Shown: positions 22,500-35,509, counted from the stretch's first letter. The stretch is DNA of 64,000 bases from Odobenus rosmarus divergens (GCF_000321225.1 NW_004450585.1:2552656-2616655); one strand, 5' to 3'. The notes: generated by a model from the sequence alone, not told the origin. Translations and numbers: made by a program.

Positions 22500-25410
22500 A
22501 GTTTAGTGATCCAACAGTTCTTCCTGAATGACAGAAAATTAGCTCTACTGTCTGTGTTACCAAATGCTGAGAAGAGTTGGAGTAGGGGGTGATTGGAGCC
22601 TAATATAACCTCATATTCTGAAAGATGATGAATTACAGGAACAAACTCTTTAACTCAATGCATACCTTCTTCACAAAGAAAAATGCTGATTTTTCTCAAT
22701 AGAATGTGTTATATATCATCTATTGGAAATCTAGAAATAACGTTATTACCTTGTTATTCAAATATGTAGGCTGTGCCCTCCTTTCAGAATCTTTTACACA
22801 GATGCTTTTAAGCTGATTATCATTTTTAAACTCAAAGCCACTTCACATTTGGTTACCTTTATCTTTCTCCCTGTGTTCTCTAAAGTTACCTTCCTATAAC
22901 ACTTTAAGCTATATCACAGGCTTTTTCGTTGTGAACCACCGCAACAGTTAATCTAAACATCTTTTCCCATAAGAATAAATTCTAGAAGTTAATTTTCTTC
23001 TAGTATAAATAATGGGAACTGTTTTAAAATTTATTTTGAAATATTTCTTCTTTGGTCATAACGCTTTATGAAGCTTTGGTCATAAAACTTCATTTTTTCT
23101 CTTTTGAGGTAAATTTGTTTTTCCCATTTCTAGTTAAAATTCACAGGATACTAACAGAGCCCTACTACTTTATCACTGTAAGCAAGGATCTTTCTAGTTT
23201 TTCCTTTTCTTGATGTTGTATCTGCTCCCATAGCCCTGTTGCACGTTCATACTCAGTTGGTGATCTTCCTGTAGTTTGGTTTCACTTTATGAGATACCAC
23301 AGGTTTTTTACTCACCTCTTTAACATTTCTTACCCCAGTATATGCATAATTTTTTTTTTTACATCAGGAGAGGAGCTTTTTTGATGTGCAGATAAATGAT
23401 ATCAATGGTGCTACGCAGATGAAACCTGTCATGTACAAATAGCATGTATCAAGCCCCAAGCATGCAGAACTAGATAAATCGGCTCATTTGCTGAAGCCTT
23501 ACAGAAAGAAATTAGTGACATAACAAAAGCCTTTGAGGCTCTCAGCCCTAATAATGGAGCTTCATAATAACCCCACAGATCATTGACTCAATGGGGTAAT
23601 CTTTTAGGAAAACTTTCCCCCCCTCTATCTTTTTGTCCCTTTCAAAGAACTACAGGAAATGTGGTGAATGGTATCTCTAGAGAGAAATGTGTATAAGTAT
23701 CTGGGAGAACTATAAGTTAAAATTAAGAAAATTAGTGACTTAAATACGTATTTGTTCTAAACAAGTTTATGCTCTTCTTTTTGATGATTTTGGTGATTGA
23801 TCTTATACATTGACTAGTAACAGCTTTTTCTATATAGAATTCAGATTAAGCTTTTCTTTTTAAATTGGTATATTTGATTACACAGAGGTTATAGCTGGGT
23901 TGTGGGGGACAGGTGAAGCCAAGAGTGAGGAAATGAAAAGGAGGGAGGAGAGGATTCAAGGTAAGAAAGCTGGAGGAAGCATTTAGCTTATACTTAGAAG
24001 ATGTTTATAAAGTGGTAGAAGAAAGGGGACAGGATCTAATTAGTAGATTTCATTCAGCTGAGGCAGACCCTTTTCAGACTCATGAAAGCTATAGTCTCTC
24101 TTGTCATAAACATATATACATTTACATATACACAAAACATCACATATAATTTCAAGGGGTTTACAGACTTCTAACTTCTATATATCCCAGGTTTAGCATG
24201 ATATTAAATGGTGACTAAGCTATCATTTCTCTTTGAGTTTGGTTATATTTTGAATGAAGAAAATTCTTCCTAAAACATCCCTAGATACTTTTTGATTCTT
24301 TTGCTTGACTGACTGAAATCTGAAAACACAGTCACTGTTGGAGCTGGTGATTAGGTTTTTATGTCCATTATCACAATTGGCAGTGGTCAGTAGTGTCTGG
24401 TTGTGTAATTTACTGCATTTCTTCAGTGTAAGAGAAATATTGAGGATGCAGAATACTTGAGGTTTTAAGAAAATTATTTATCAAAGAACACTGCTTTTCC
24501 CAATGCATTAGCTATTGTAATTATACATTGGTATAATCTGTTGACATAGAGTTGGATTTGATTTAAATGGAAGGGAAAAAAAGAGGCTGGACATTTTCAA
24601 TATTTATTGATACACCTAGTCCATTAAAGTAAATTATAGAGCAAATTTCACTGTGACAGGAACATTTGGGTTAATGTAGTTAAGAATCAGTCAACATTAC
24701 CATTAGACCCTTTCTTTTTAGGAATTTATTACCACCAATTAGGAAAAAGTGCTCACAAATGGAATTTAGTCCCAGCTTACTTGTTGTGGAACATCTGACC
24801 TCAAAAATGTTTGGGTCTTTCTTTACCTTTAACAAAATGATCGAATTCTTTTGAAGCAAAGCCACATTCCCCCATGTAGCAACTAAACACATGTAATAAG
24901 ATGCAGTATCATGATTCCAGCTATAGTTAGAGCTGTCTACTGTTTTCGGAAAAGACTGCTGAGATGGTGAGGGTTGGGCTAGTTTTTGGAGGATGGTTTG
25001 ATTAATTAGCTTTTAAAGATGTTCTCTATAGGTTTGCAAATATACTACCCTATATCTAGGAAAAATTAAAATGAAACTCGGTTCAAAAAAGCTGTCAATT
25101 ATTAATGAAATGTGAAAGGAACAGAACTGAATAAAATGTATGGAGAGTAAATATGATAGTATACATAAGATGTCCCAGTAGACGCTTAATATAGATCTCC
25201 TGTACTGGACAGGTAGAAAACTGAAGTAGCTTTTCTTTGGATGACCCTTATATTTGCATCTCATTTGTCCTAACCAAGTCTAGAATTTCTGAGATTATTG
25301 AAGGTGGTTCTTAGGAGGCTAAAAAGCTATTTGATCTTAAGTCTGCCTTTGGCACTGTTGCAGATACCACCCCTTGGTTATACTTTTAATAAAAAGAAAT
25401 CTTTGTTTCT
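22500..25410. other. Repeat-poor intronic block
   Basis: I assign no repeat or exon here. The section 23360-23620 has the texture of a conserved regulatory element and is listed as a finding. The short open frames on the - strand near 24680-24892 and 25013-25264 have no recognisable similarity. Confidence 0.45.
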
Positions 25411-25414
25411 CCTT

Positions 25415-25505
25415 CCCCATGTGTGAATTCCTTGAGGTCAGGTCTGTATCTTTTCATCTTTGAATCCCTAATTCCTACATAATCCTTCGTATATAGTGGG
25501 CACCT
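25415..25505 (+). repeat. L2 3' fragment
   Basis: The text 'gtgaattccttgaggtcaggtctgtatcttttcatctttgaatccctaattcc...atatagtgggcacc' matches the L2 3' order. Confidence 0.65.
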
Positions 25506-25514
25506 GTTCTTTAG

Positions 25515-26065
25515 AGCATACTAAACCATGCCAAAGTATAGTGGCATGAAACGCTACAACAACCCCTTTATTATGCTCACAGGTTCTGTAGGTCAGAAAT
25601 TTGGAAAGCCAAGGACAGCTCTTCTCTGCTCCACCATGTCTGAGGCATTAGCTAGGATGATTCTTTCTGGGGCTAATACAAAAGGGTGGGGAGTGTACCA
25701 ACTGAAGCTGTAGGATCCAGTTCCCGATGACTTCTTCACTAACATGTCCAGTGTCTGAGCTAGCATGGCTGAAGACCAGGCCGACCTAGGACTGTTGACT
25801 CAAGTGCTACTTGAGTAGCCTCTCCAAAGAGTGTTCTCAGGGTAACTGTTACTCATGCCTGGCATTTCAGGGCTCCAAGACTGTTTTCCCAGCAAACAAA
25901 GCAGAAATGTCATGGCCTTCTGGTAACAAACCTTGGACTCACATGGTGTCATATCTGCTACACTCTGTTCGTCAAAGCAGTAACAGATTTCCCAGGTCCT
26001 AGGAGTGCCAAAGAATTGATGGCCATGTTTTAAAACTATCACAGTATTCAATATATGATGAAATA
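25515..26065 (-). mobile_element. Old LTR-like repeat, antisense (family uncertain)
   Basis: The + strand 'acaaccccttattatgctcacaggttctgtaggtcagaaatttgg', 'ggctggaggatcc'-like text, 'cctctcca...' and 'actcacatggtgtcatatctgctacactctgttcgtcaaagcag' resemble the complement of an old mammalian LTR that I have seen near other genes. I cannot name the family with certainty. No coding sequence is present; the opposed open frames at 25800-26096 and 25811-26002 are incidental. Confidence 0.55.
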
Positions 26066-26069
26066 GCTC

Positions 26070-27525
26070 AAGGGCAGTGGAGCAGAGATGGGACACACAA
26101 GAAGAAGAAGATTAAAGACTCAGATGTGTTTAATATCAGATATTGGCTCTGGTGTTGCTAAGTTTGGTAGATTTCGTTCCAAAATGAAGGCATTTGCCAT
26201 AAATATTTTGTTTACATCATTGCCTACCTAATATTACAAATAACTATTTGTAATCTGATTTCCTTTTTTAGCCACCAGTTCCTATGGGTTTTTTTTCCAC
26301 TCCTTTTTCTTGTATGAGAATTCTATGCGTAACTTGCTATTTTAGGTAAGATCCAGTGCATGTATGATTGCTCAATTATACCTGTCTGTTTACAGTTAAA
26401 GAGGAAGAGAATCATATTTAAACTCCCAAAAGACTAGTATGGCAGCTTTAGATATTTTATCAAAGATGTGTATATTTTATAGTGAGACTTCTTACAGGGA
26501 TGATCTCCCCTCTCAGTGCCTCAAACATCAAAGACAAAAGATCCTGAATCTAACTCATGGTCCTACCCAGGTGATGTTCTGGTAGCAGGCAAACTTGGAA
26601 ACTGACTAGTTTTATATTGAGCCCATAATCTCTCCCTCTCTTGCTTTCATCCATTCCTTGAACCCACATACTTGGTATTAAATTTAGAGGATGAGTTCCT
26701 AGAAATGAGGGCCCTAACTGAATACAAGCAGTACAAGGTTATTGCATTACCCCTTTGGAAATGAGTTGCCATGGTCAGTTGGTGATTGCTTTCTTGTTCT
26801 TTTAGAAATCCCTAAGTCATGGCATCCATCTGCCTATGGTTTATCATAGTTAAAATGTCAAAGGACTTCAACCAAACCTTGATGTGGTCTCTTTCCCCTA
26901 ACAGTTTCTTTAAAGGCATCTTAAGGTGCCGTAAAGCTTAAATCTTAATATCCAGCGTAATACTTTTTCTTTGATTCTTTGTGTTAAATTCAGGACTATT
27001 ACTTGTTGATTATAGGATTAACTCTTCTCCCAAATACAGAATAAATGGCAGAAACAGATACCAGAGCAAAGTAAACATATTCAACTTAGGATAGTGCAAT
27101 AGAGCACCCATTTGCTAAGAGCACTTGCACTATACTATGCTAATAATGCTAATGTTTGTAAGTCAGACCTCGGGTGGTTCTGTTGTGCTCACTTTTATTC
27201 AATGGGAATATAAAAACAGCACTTAAGCATTTGCAAAAGATACATATTTACATTATGTTGTGATGAATTATATATGTATATGTACCAAGTCACATATGCT
27301 CATACTTACCAGGTTGGGTTTTTTTTTTTAATGAAAATATTTCAAAGACAAATAGCATTATAACATTAGCTTTGTGCATTTTTACACAGGTGTTTAAATG
27401 TGTAAGTGTATAGGGTAGTCCTTATAAGCTCTAGGTTACATTGGGAACAAACTCTTGGGCAGATAAATGTTAGGTATATAAGCTGGTTTTGTCTCTGTTG
27501 ATTCTCTCTCCTTTAAAGAATTGTT
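26070..27525. other. Intronic block, nothing recognised
   Basis: No exon or repeat family was recognised in this AT-rich stretch. Confidence 0.4.
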
Positions 27526-27529
27526 CACT

Positions 27530-27960
27530 TCTAAGTCTAACTTTTTAGATGGCATGGCCCTTCTTGACCTGGTCTCCATCAATACTGTAGTTTCATTTTT
27601 CCATCATTCTGCCCGTTGACCTTTCATCTTCTGGCAATACTAAATCGTTTGTGAGTCCTCTCATACACCATGCAATATCATGTCCCTATGCTTTACTCAT
27701 ATTATTTCAATTTCCTGAAACTTTTTTGTATTATTTTTTCATTTAGCTAACACAACTTCCATGACCTTATAATGGCTTTTTACTCCAAGAAGTCTTCGTC
27801 AAACCCCCACTTGGACCAAATGTTCCTTTTTGTGCAATACTCTGTACATACCTCTTTCTCAGCACTTGATTGTATATTCTTTGAGAGCAAGGACCGTATT
27901 TGACAGCATCTAATGTAGTACTCACGTAATTAGTAGACACTGAAATGTTCATTAAAATGA
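27530..27960 (+). repeat. L2 fragment
   Basis: The + strand shows 'catggcccttcttgacctgg', 'gtccctatgctttactcat', 'aagaagtcttcgtcaaaccccc', 'tattctttgagagcaaggaccgtatttgacagc' and 'agtagacactgaaatgttcattaaaatga', an L2 3' half in order. Confidence 0.75.
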
Positions 27961-28299
27961 GCGGAACTACCAGGCAGAGTGATTCCTGAGTCTAATTGTA
28001 CTCTTGGACTCTAGGTCCAGATTTCCAAAAACTTTTTGGAATTTGTTACGCAAGTTTTCTGTTTTCAAATCAAATTATACTCTCCTCTACTAATTAATTG
28101 CTCCTCCTGACTTTCATTTTCCCTCCCCAAAAACTTAGCAAAAAACAAAGACTGCTTCTTCCTCTCCCTTACAAAATGCCAAATAATTACTGTGAGCTTT
28201 CTTTTTCCTTCATAAGTAGCTCAAATTGTGTATTAGCTATTACCTAGATGTTTACAGAAGCTTCATAATTGGTCTCTCTGGTCTGTAGTCAGTTCCTAT

Positions 28300-29245
28300 T
28301 CTAACCCATTCTGTTTGCCATTACCAGATTAATTTTTCCCAAAGCACTATTTTCATTATGCTATTCCTCAGTTCAGAATCCTTCAGTGGCTCCTTACTAC
28401 CTTTAAAATGAAATCTTGATTTTTTTAAAATTATTTTTTATTTAATTTTTTTTTAACAGTAGAATCTGCCTTAATTGTTTTTGTGTGTTCCTGGCATCAG
28501 GTGCAGTGAGTGGTGCTGAGTAACTTTTTGTGAAGTGAATGAGGAAAGCATGTAAATGAACAAATGTGGCCATATTTTCCATTCTTAAATGTATTGCCTT
28601 CTAATGTTACTATAAAAATTCTCCATTATAGTCAGAGTAGCTGACTATACACAGTCACCTTTTTCCTTTATATTTTTCTTTTTAAGATGTACATTATGTT
28701 ACTCTTCTGCTTTTGTGTCTTGTTACCTACCTTGATCTTATACAAATTCCTTACCATGGCTTACAAAGCCCTACAAAATGTGGAGCCCAGCTACCTCTTT
28801 GAATTATTCTGCTGTTCCTTCTATCACCGGTTGTGCTGCAGCCAACCAGCTTCCTAATTGTTTTTCCTTGAACCTATGAAACTGCCAACCTTGGCACCTT
28901 TATATTTGCTGTTTCTTCTCCCTAGAATGCTCTCTCCCCACCCCCCACAAGTCCCTCCCTTATTTAGGTTTTTGTTCAAATGTCACCTCCTCAGTAGATG
29001 TTTCCTTATCATCCTAGTTGAAGTATTAGTTTCCATCATTCATCATCTTCATACCTTGATTACTTTTTATCTACAAAGCTTACCACAACCTAAAATGTTA
29101 ACACATAATGTTCCTTTCATTATATATCTCTCATTAAAATAGAATGAGAGCCAGAAAGGCAGAGACTTTGTAATAGCCTTTTATCGGTACTGCCTAGAAC
29201 ATATACAATATGTGTGGAATTAGAACATAAATGAATGGATTTTGT
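28300..29245 (+). repeat. L2 3' half, split by about 340 bp
   Basis: The left part ends 'aatccttcagtggctccttactacctttaaaatgaaatc' near 28410. The right part resumes 'attccttaccatggcttacaaagccctacaaaatgtgg' near 28746 and runs through 'ctgtttcttctccctagaatgctct', 'gttcaaatgtcacctcctcag' to 'agagccagaaaggcagagac'. These are adjacent in L2, so 28410-28745 is an insertion of unclear identity. The 94-codon open frame at 28858-29142 is L2-derived. Confidence 0.8.
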
Positions 29246-29689
29246 ATACCTTTGTGCTTTCACTTTACTCCTTTTCACATATTCAGTTCTTAACTTGTTC
29301 TTGGAGAATCATTTCCATGCCCATTTTCTTCCAGTGCCCTCAATGATCTTTCTTCTCTGAGTTGGTATAAAACCCACAGTTTGTTTTACACTTCTGCCTA
29401 CAGAGTAGAGGAATGGTTTTTAACCCTTTTCTAGTACAGAATTGTATATGGTGTTGCTACTCAGTGTGGTCCATGGGCTACTAGTTGCATGGCCATATCT
29501 TTGTCTGTTATTAGAATTAAATAGGACATATTGCAATAAATGAAGTAACTTTTATTGTTGACCAAAAAATCAAAGACTGTTTATTGAGAATATAGGTATC
29601 AGTTCTATTCTAAATATTTGATTTTAACTAATTTAGTCCTGTAGGTACTATTTTTGCTCCCATTATATAGACAAGGAAAGTGAGGAAGG

Positions 29690-29910
29690 TGAGAGCTTTC
29701 AGTGTGGACCAGGGCTGGCAGCATCTACCTAATAGAAATGTAAACTCTGGTCCCTCCCAGACCTACTGAGTCAGAATTTTAAAACAAGTAATATGTTTAG
29801 GTCCCAAACTTGAAGATGCAGGGAGATCTTTAGTAAGACTAGGACATTAGTAGTTTTAGAAAGCTCTGCAGATCATTTTGATGATAATCAAGATTAAGAA
29901 CTACCCAAGG
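29690..29910 (+). mobile_element. hAT-type DNA transposon fragment (MER5-like)
   Basis: The text 'gtgtggaccagggctggcagcatc', 'atagaaatgtaaactctggtccctcccagacctactgagtcagaattttaaaacaag' and 'gattaagaactac' follows the MER5-type hAT-Charlie consensus order (tggtccaggaccagcagcatc, ccagacctactgaatcagaa, ttgagaacca). A possible terminal piece lies near 29450. Confidence 0.62.
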
Positions 29911-30432
29911 TAGACCCTTTTTATTGGTATGCAATAAAATGAAGTGAAATAACACTTGGGAAACTTAACTGACTTGAGACCCATAATCATCTATAAATGT
30001 GACTAATAAAATTGTAAGAGTAATTCCTAAAAATAATTGTGTTTTATTAGCATATTTTCGTGCTATACCATATTTTGCAGATAGTGGCAAGCAACTCATT
30101 TTAAGTACTTTACCAGTATTCTGTAAAACCATAAGGCAGCATTGCTATGAGCATGCTTGGTTTGCCAGACTCAACACCGGATTCCTGATTTTCCTCCTTC
30201 CCAGTCTTGCAAACTAGTTAATTATGGGCAACAGGAAATTTTTTGAATTATCACATGTTCGTTGGTTTTTGGGATCCTTATAGAATGACCTACACTCCCC
30301 AGAATTGTTAAACCTTTAATGTTTGTGCAACTGGTTTGCCACCTGGGACTGGGTGTTATACTAGTTTATAGCTACCTTTATTAGGAACTTAGCATATGAA
30401 TGAGTGAATGTAGCAATGTGACATTTAAAACT

Positions 30433-30634
30433 GGGGCGCCTGGGTGGCTCAGTTGGTTAAGCAACTGCCTTCGGCTCAGGTCATGATCCTGGAGTCCAGG
30501 GATCGAGTCCCACATCGGGCTCCCTGCTCAGCAGGGAGTCTGCTTCTCCCTCTGACCCTCTTCCCTCTCGTGCTCTCTGTCTCTCATTCTCTCTCTCTCA
30601 AATAAATAAATAAAATCTTTAAAAAAAAAAAAAA
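30433..30634 (+). repeat. CanSINE, full length
   Basis: It has a complete head, body and (AAAT)n tail, with a long A run. The body (ctccctgctcagcagggagtctgc) belongs to the same subgroup as the copies at 13.7 and 18.6 kb. A target duplication is not obvious. Confidence 0.95.
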
Positions 30635-30679
30635 GTACTATTTGTATGGGTAGCAAAATGGTATTTGAGGTAGTTGTAA

Positions 30680-30870
30680 CATAGTTGCATGGATATTAGA
30701 TTGACTGCCTGTGTTCAAATTCTAGCTCACTGCTTAATAACAGTATGACCCAGTTAAATTATTTATCCTCTCTGTACTTAGATTTCTTGTCTGTAAAATG
30801 GGGATAATAATAGTACCTACAAGATTAAATTAGTAAAGGCCAAAAACAGAATAAGGCTTGCATGTATATT
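30680..30870 (+). repeat. MIR SINE
   Basis: It reads 'gactgcctgtgttcaaattctagctc', 'acagtatgacccagttaaattatttatcctctctgtacttag', 'ttgtctgtaaaatggggataataatagtacctac', a well-preserved MIR. Confidence 0.92.
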
Positions 30871-30879
30871 CTCAATAAA

Positions 30880-32835
30880 CAATCTTTGATTCTCTGGCCA
30901 ACAATAAAAATGTTCTATTTATGGAAAGTGTCTTACTAAGAATCCTTGGAACAGATGAGGAAATGACCACGTAACTAGTGATTGACAGAGTAGGATTTAT
31001 ACTCTGGTATGTCTGTCTCTAAAGCCCATGTCTCCCTAGATAATGCTGTGCTGCATCATGAACATGGTTGTTAGGATTTAGAAGCAGTAGAAATGTGACT
31101 AAAATACATATTATCTTGCCTTACAGGCTACAGATTGTTATTACCTAAGTAGTGTTATTTGATAGTTTAACAGTTCCATGGAGGATAATAGGGCATTATT
31201 TCCATTTAACCGATGAAAAACTTAAGTCTCAGAAGTTTTCTGGGGTCACAAGCTGGGCTTCTCTCTCCTGGACAGGTGTTCATGTGGGCAATTTTCCTTA
31301 CATCTTGAGAAACCCTTTTATTCCTAATAGTGCATTGTATGTGTCTGGAAGCATCTTCGCCAGTGCTGCGCTATTTGTCATAGTCCCTCAATAGTCAAAA
31401 CAGCCTTGATCTCACATATTCACTTAGTCATCACTCTCCATTCACTCCTCCACGTACCTGTAAACGCACTGAGCTATTACAGGGAAGCATTGCAAGGCAT
31501 ACCCAGGCTGCTTGCTACTTGCTCGATTGTCTTCTGACTCATCGCCCCTCCCTGATGACTGGGGGCATGCACAGAATTGGGGGTCAGGACTCAGGCTCGA
31601 AGCTGCAGGAGGCTCTTTGCAGTGGGAGGCTGTATTTTTTTTTTTTTTCTTTTAAGACAGGATTGGATTGGATGATTTTTAGGATAACTTCTACCTTTAA
31701 AACCTAGAGGTTTTTTTCTCATAATGTTATTACTTTGTTATATTCTTTCTGGGTAGTAAAGCAGATTAGAGCCCTATTTTTTTAGAGGGGAACAAGAATG
31801 ACAAGAGGATCCAAAATACCTAAGGTTTTTTAGGGAGTTTAGCTGAAACTAAAAATGGTCATAGAGTAATCTGATTCCCATCCAGTTTTCTATTAGTTAA
31901 ATCAGATACTTGGAATAATTATCTGTAGTGGTTTAGAAACAACTTTTTAACTTAGAACCTACCATTTTATTTTTCACTAATACTGATTGAAGGAAGTTGC
32001 CAGGTTTGGAGTAGAACTAAAAAAGGAATTCAGCTATTAATCATTGTTAATCCCTTGCTGTTAGCTCTTATCAGTTGCATTTATTATATTATGCTTTTTC
32101 TGTGGTCACAGGTCCATCACTGGACAAATTTTCTTTAACTTTTGAGGCATAATAATATTAGAAATACTACATATGCAACAGTGACTACTAGGAAAGTAAT
32201 GTACAGGAGGTCATATCTTGTTCTGTAATTATCAGTTACAGTAGAAACCGGAGCAAAGGGAGATTAGAAGTAGAACCTAGACAGAGTAGTCCAGGAAGTA
32301 GCCGCAGAAGCCTGCCTACACTGTTAGGAAGCCGTGTGCTACAGAAACTAGGCTGGCAGGCGGCGGCGGTCAGGTGCAGGCCTCAGTGCCTCTCAGGTGA
32401 TAGATGCCTCAGTATATTTGCATGACTGCGTAGGGACGGGGCTCTGGGGGCTTCAATGGATAATTGAATATGTGTAATCATAGCAAGAAGAAGTGGAAAG
32501 ATAAAAACAGGAAAGCAGATCTCGGAAAATGGGGCAAAAGAATATAGTCAGATGCAAGAATCAGGAAAGTGCTTGAACATAATGAGGAGTAACCCAAAGG
32601 GGGCAGGATACCAGAGCTAAAATAAAAGCCTAAGAGGAGGTGGTAACTAGGTAGGTAAACTTTGGGTATTTACTTGGTGCAGTGTCAGGTTTCTAAACAT
32701 TTTCAGGGATGTTATTTCATGCGATCTTCACAATAAACCTAACCATGGATATAGCAAATGATTGTTCCTCTTCTTTGCTCTTAAGAAAATAAAAATTGGG
32801 AGGTTACTCACTTTTTTCAAGGTTACACTGCTCTG
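30880..32835. other. Intronic block, little recognised
   Basis: Apart from a diverged L2/MIR-like patch near 31180-31260 and a T tract at about 31634-31650, no repeat was identified. A short GC-rich patch (about 32290-32420, with ggcggcggcgg) stands out from the AT-rich surroundings but is far too short to call a CpG island. Confidence 0.4.
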
Positions 32836-32839
32836 AGTA

Positions 32840-33020
32840 GCTTTGCTAATAACCAGCTATGTTACCCAACATGTTACTTCTTTTGTCTTAATTTCCCCAT
32901 TTATAAGATTATAATCATAACTGTACCTAACTCGTAAGAAATAATGCTTATAAAACACTTAACATGGTGCTTGGCACATGGTAAATACCAATGAGTGCTA
33001 GGCATTGCTGTTTTTTCTAT
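32840..33020 (+). repeat. MIR SINE
   Basis: It reads 'aatttccccatttataagattataatcataactgtacctaactcgtaag', 'aaaacacttaacatggtgcttggcacatggtaaataccaatgag', the MIR 3' core and tail. Confidence 0.88.
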
Positions 33021-33846
33021 GAGAGCTACAATTTGAATAACTTAACATTCAGCAAATTTTATTTTCTACTATACTGTATTGCATCTTTTAGAATGTAAGT
33101 GGGATGGTTATGCATGTCTGTCTCCACATGTGTGAATTTCCAAAATGATTTTAACCCATATTAAGTTTGTCTTTACTCAAAATATTTGCCAAGTGTTGGG
33201 AGGTTCTATAACTATTGTGATATTTCTTTTTGGCTTTGACCCGAAATTACATTTTACTTTCTGTGCAGTAAATTTACTTTCAGATTTTTCTACTGTTTGT
33301 TGAAGAAGATAGAAAATATTTCATAAAATAGCCATGACATCTAGAATGTGTCATATTCTTTATGTATTTCATGTCCATTTTGGGTTTTATTTATGTTACC
33401 TGTAGTGACAGAGCTGCTGTAGATATTTGCATTTCTGTAAATGTGCCTTCATCAGATATGCAGTCACATGTAATATAATAAATTTGTTTTTCTGTAGTCT
33501 TTTGTAGTTAGTTTTCTCATCCAGAAAATGTAATTAAAAAAAAAATCACCTGTGACTGCAAGGGGTAGGGTAGTTCCAGCTATTTTGGCTATAGTGCAGA
33601 AATTGGATTCTCCCCTCAGACTCATAGTGCAGTATATCCTGGACATTTCCTGCATCTGTCCCTCTCTGATTTGTTCAAGTTTACATAAATGATTATAAGG
33701 TGTTAAACAACTTTGTTTTGTGGTAAAATAGCAGATTATCATTCTTATTCATACTGATATTGCTTAAACATTCAAACCATCAAGCAGAAAGTGTTTTGCA
33801 TATTCCCAGGATATAAAGCTTCTTTTGAACCAAAATGCAAAGTGGA

Positions 33847-33877
33847 GTGCTCGCTTCCAGCAGCACATATACTAAAA
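33847..33877 (+). pseudogene. U6 snRNA 5' fragment retrocopy, 3' truncated
   Basis: The sequence from gtgctcgcttc to cagcacatatactaaaa matches the first about 30 nt of U6 snRNA, with two central mismatches (cca for cgg-type text). It is enclosed by a perfect 15-bp direct repeat, aaaatgcaaagtgga, at 33832-33846 and 33874-33888; the last AAAA is shared between U6 and the right repeat. There is no A tail and no downstream U6 sequence. The repeats show retrotransposition by L1-type machinery, with only the 5' end of U6 captured. It has no upstream promoter elements that I can see and is not a functional snRNA. Confidence 0.88.
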
Positions 33878-34299
33878 TGCAAAGTGGATGCACATTTCCA
33901 AAACAATTCTGATTTTGGGTCAATGTCTTAACACTTAATTGGAACTTCTTTTTGCTGTGTTAACTCTCGCTTTGGAGGATGTAATCTCTAAATTTAACTT
34001 TTTAACCTAGTGGTTTGGTTTTTTTCAGACCTCTGAGTCAAATTCCTGTAGTAACTCCTAGTTGTACACCCTGGCACCTCAGCGTTTTGGTCTGGAGAGG
34101 TCAAAAGTGATTCAGATTTGTTGGCCTTTTTCAGTATTGCCTTGAATACATTTTTCTTGGTATCGCTTACAGTTTTTGCCAATATAGAATTCTGGTGTTG
34201 CCCCTGCCTCTTCACAAGGCAAAGCTACATGTGGCTTTTCTAGCTCCTTTTCTTAGGCTTATTGAAATTTCTAAGACAAATGTGCATCTTAGTGTGTAA

Positions 34300-34485
34300 G
34301 AGGAAAGTATGGGCTTCAGAGTCAGTTTTAAGTTCAGATTATGGGTCCAGCCCTTCCTAGCCATGTGACCTTTGGATATATTTAACTTTCTCACTATCAT
34401 CTTCATCATCTATAAAGAGGACTACTGATACCTATCTCATAGAATTGTTCTCTTTAATTAAAGAATTTCTAGCACAAAGAAGATG
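34300..34485 (+). repeat. MIR SINE
   Basis: It reads 'gggcttcagagtcagttttaagttcag', 'ccttcctagccatgtgacctttgg', 'tcttcatcatctataaagaggactactgatacctatctcatagaattg', a clear MIR. Confidence 0.92.
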
Positions 34486-35509
34486 ATCAAAAATTATATC
34501 CCCCCCCTAGGGAATAGGTTTTAGTTAGTGAAAAAAATGGATTATTTATGTAGAAATAGCACAATTCATCCTACCCAAATACAGTAAGGTATTTATTATT
34601 CTTTGAAACCAGTACACTTTAGAAAAGCTATAAGTAGGTTGTGTCAACGGTGGTACTATTTTACTTGTACTCCAGCGTGTTGACGTGTGGTCATGAATTT
34701 TCTATGTTGATGTAAGCAGTTAAGTTAGGTGCCAAATGGATTTTAGTGGTTTGATATTCAATTTACTCGAAGCTAAAGGACCTGAAATGGTTTTCTGGCC
34801 ACTAGTTCAAGTTGAAAGCATCTCAGGCAGATTTTTACAAGAGAGGATATAGCAGATATTTGGTTAGCTTTTATGAGAATTGCTTGCTATGATCTTTTTC
34901 CCCAGGCATTTGTATACTTTTTTTTTTTCCAGTACCTCAAGGAGTAGGAAGTAGTGCCTCATGATTATCCAAGAATTCCAGTGTCAAGGGGCACAGTATC
35001 CTCATGTTATATAACTTATAATTTTTCCTTACTTATGTGGTCTTGGATCCAGTTTGATCTTTCGGTGGAATTGCTTTAGGTACATGTACTAAGTTCTGTA
35101 TTTTGTTACAGGTATTTTGAGTATCCACTTCCCCTAGCTAAATTAATTTAAAACATCAGGAATGTTAGAATTAATGTAATATTTCTCTTTTTTTAGTACT
35201 AATTATTTTCTTAGTAGAATACTACTATCAGAGGAAGTCTCTGCCTCAGCTCTACGGTTTTCACTGCTTTGTCTTTAATTGAAGAAAGCAAATCTATCTT
35301 AGGATGGTGTCCATGCATTTGTATCTACTCACAATTGATGTGACAGTAATAAAAACAGGAATAATATTATGGTTGTACATTTAGTTTTAAGTAATCAAAT
35401 TATTAATGGCTGGGCATATTGCAAAAACACCTCCTATTCCAGATCACTAAAAAAATCTTAGTGTTTCCTTCCCCTCTTATATTTCTGTTAAGATCTAAAA
35501 ATGTCTAAA

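Noticed and set aside
32395..32450. A sequence near 'tatttgcatgactgcgtaggg' considered as a small RNA promoter (octamer)
   Set aside because: An octamer-like word occurs, but no proximal element, TATA box or snRNA body follows.
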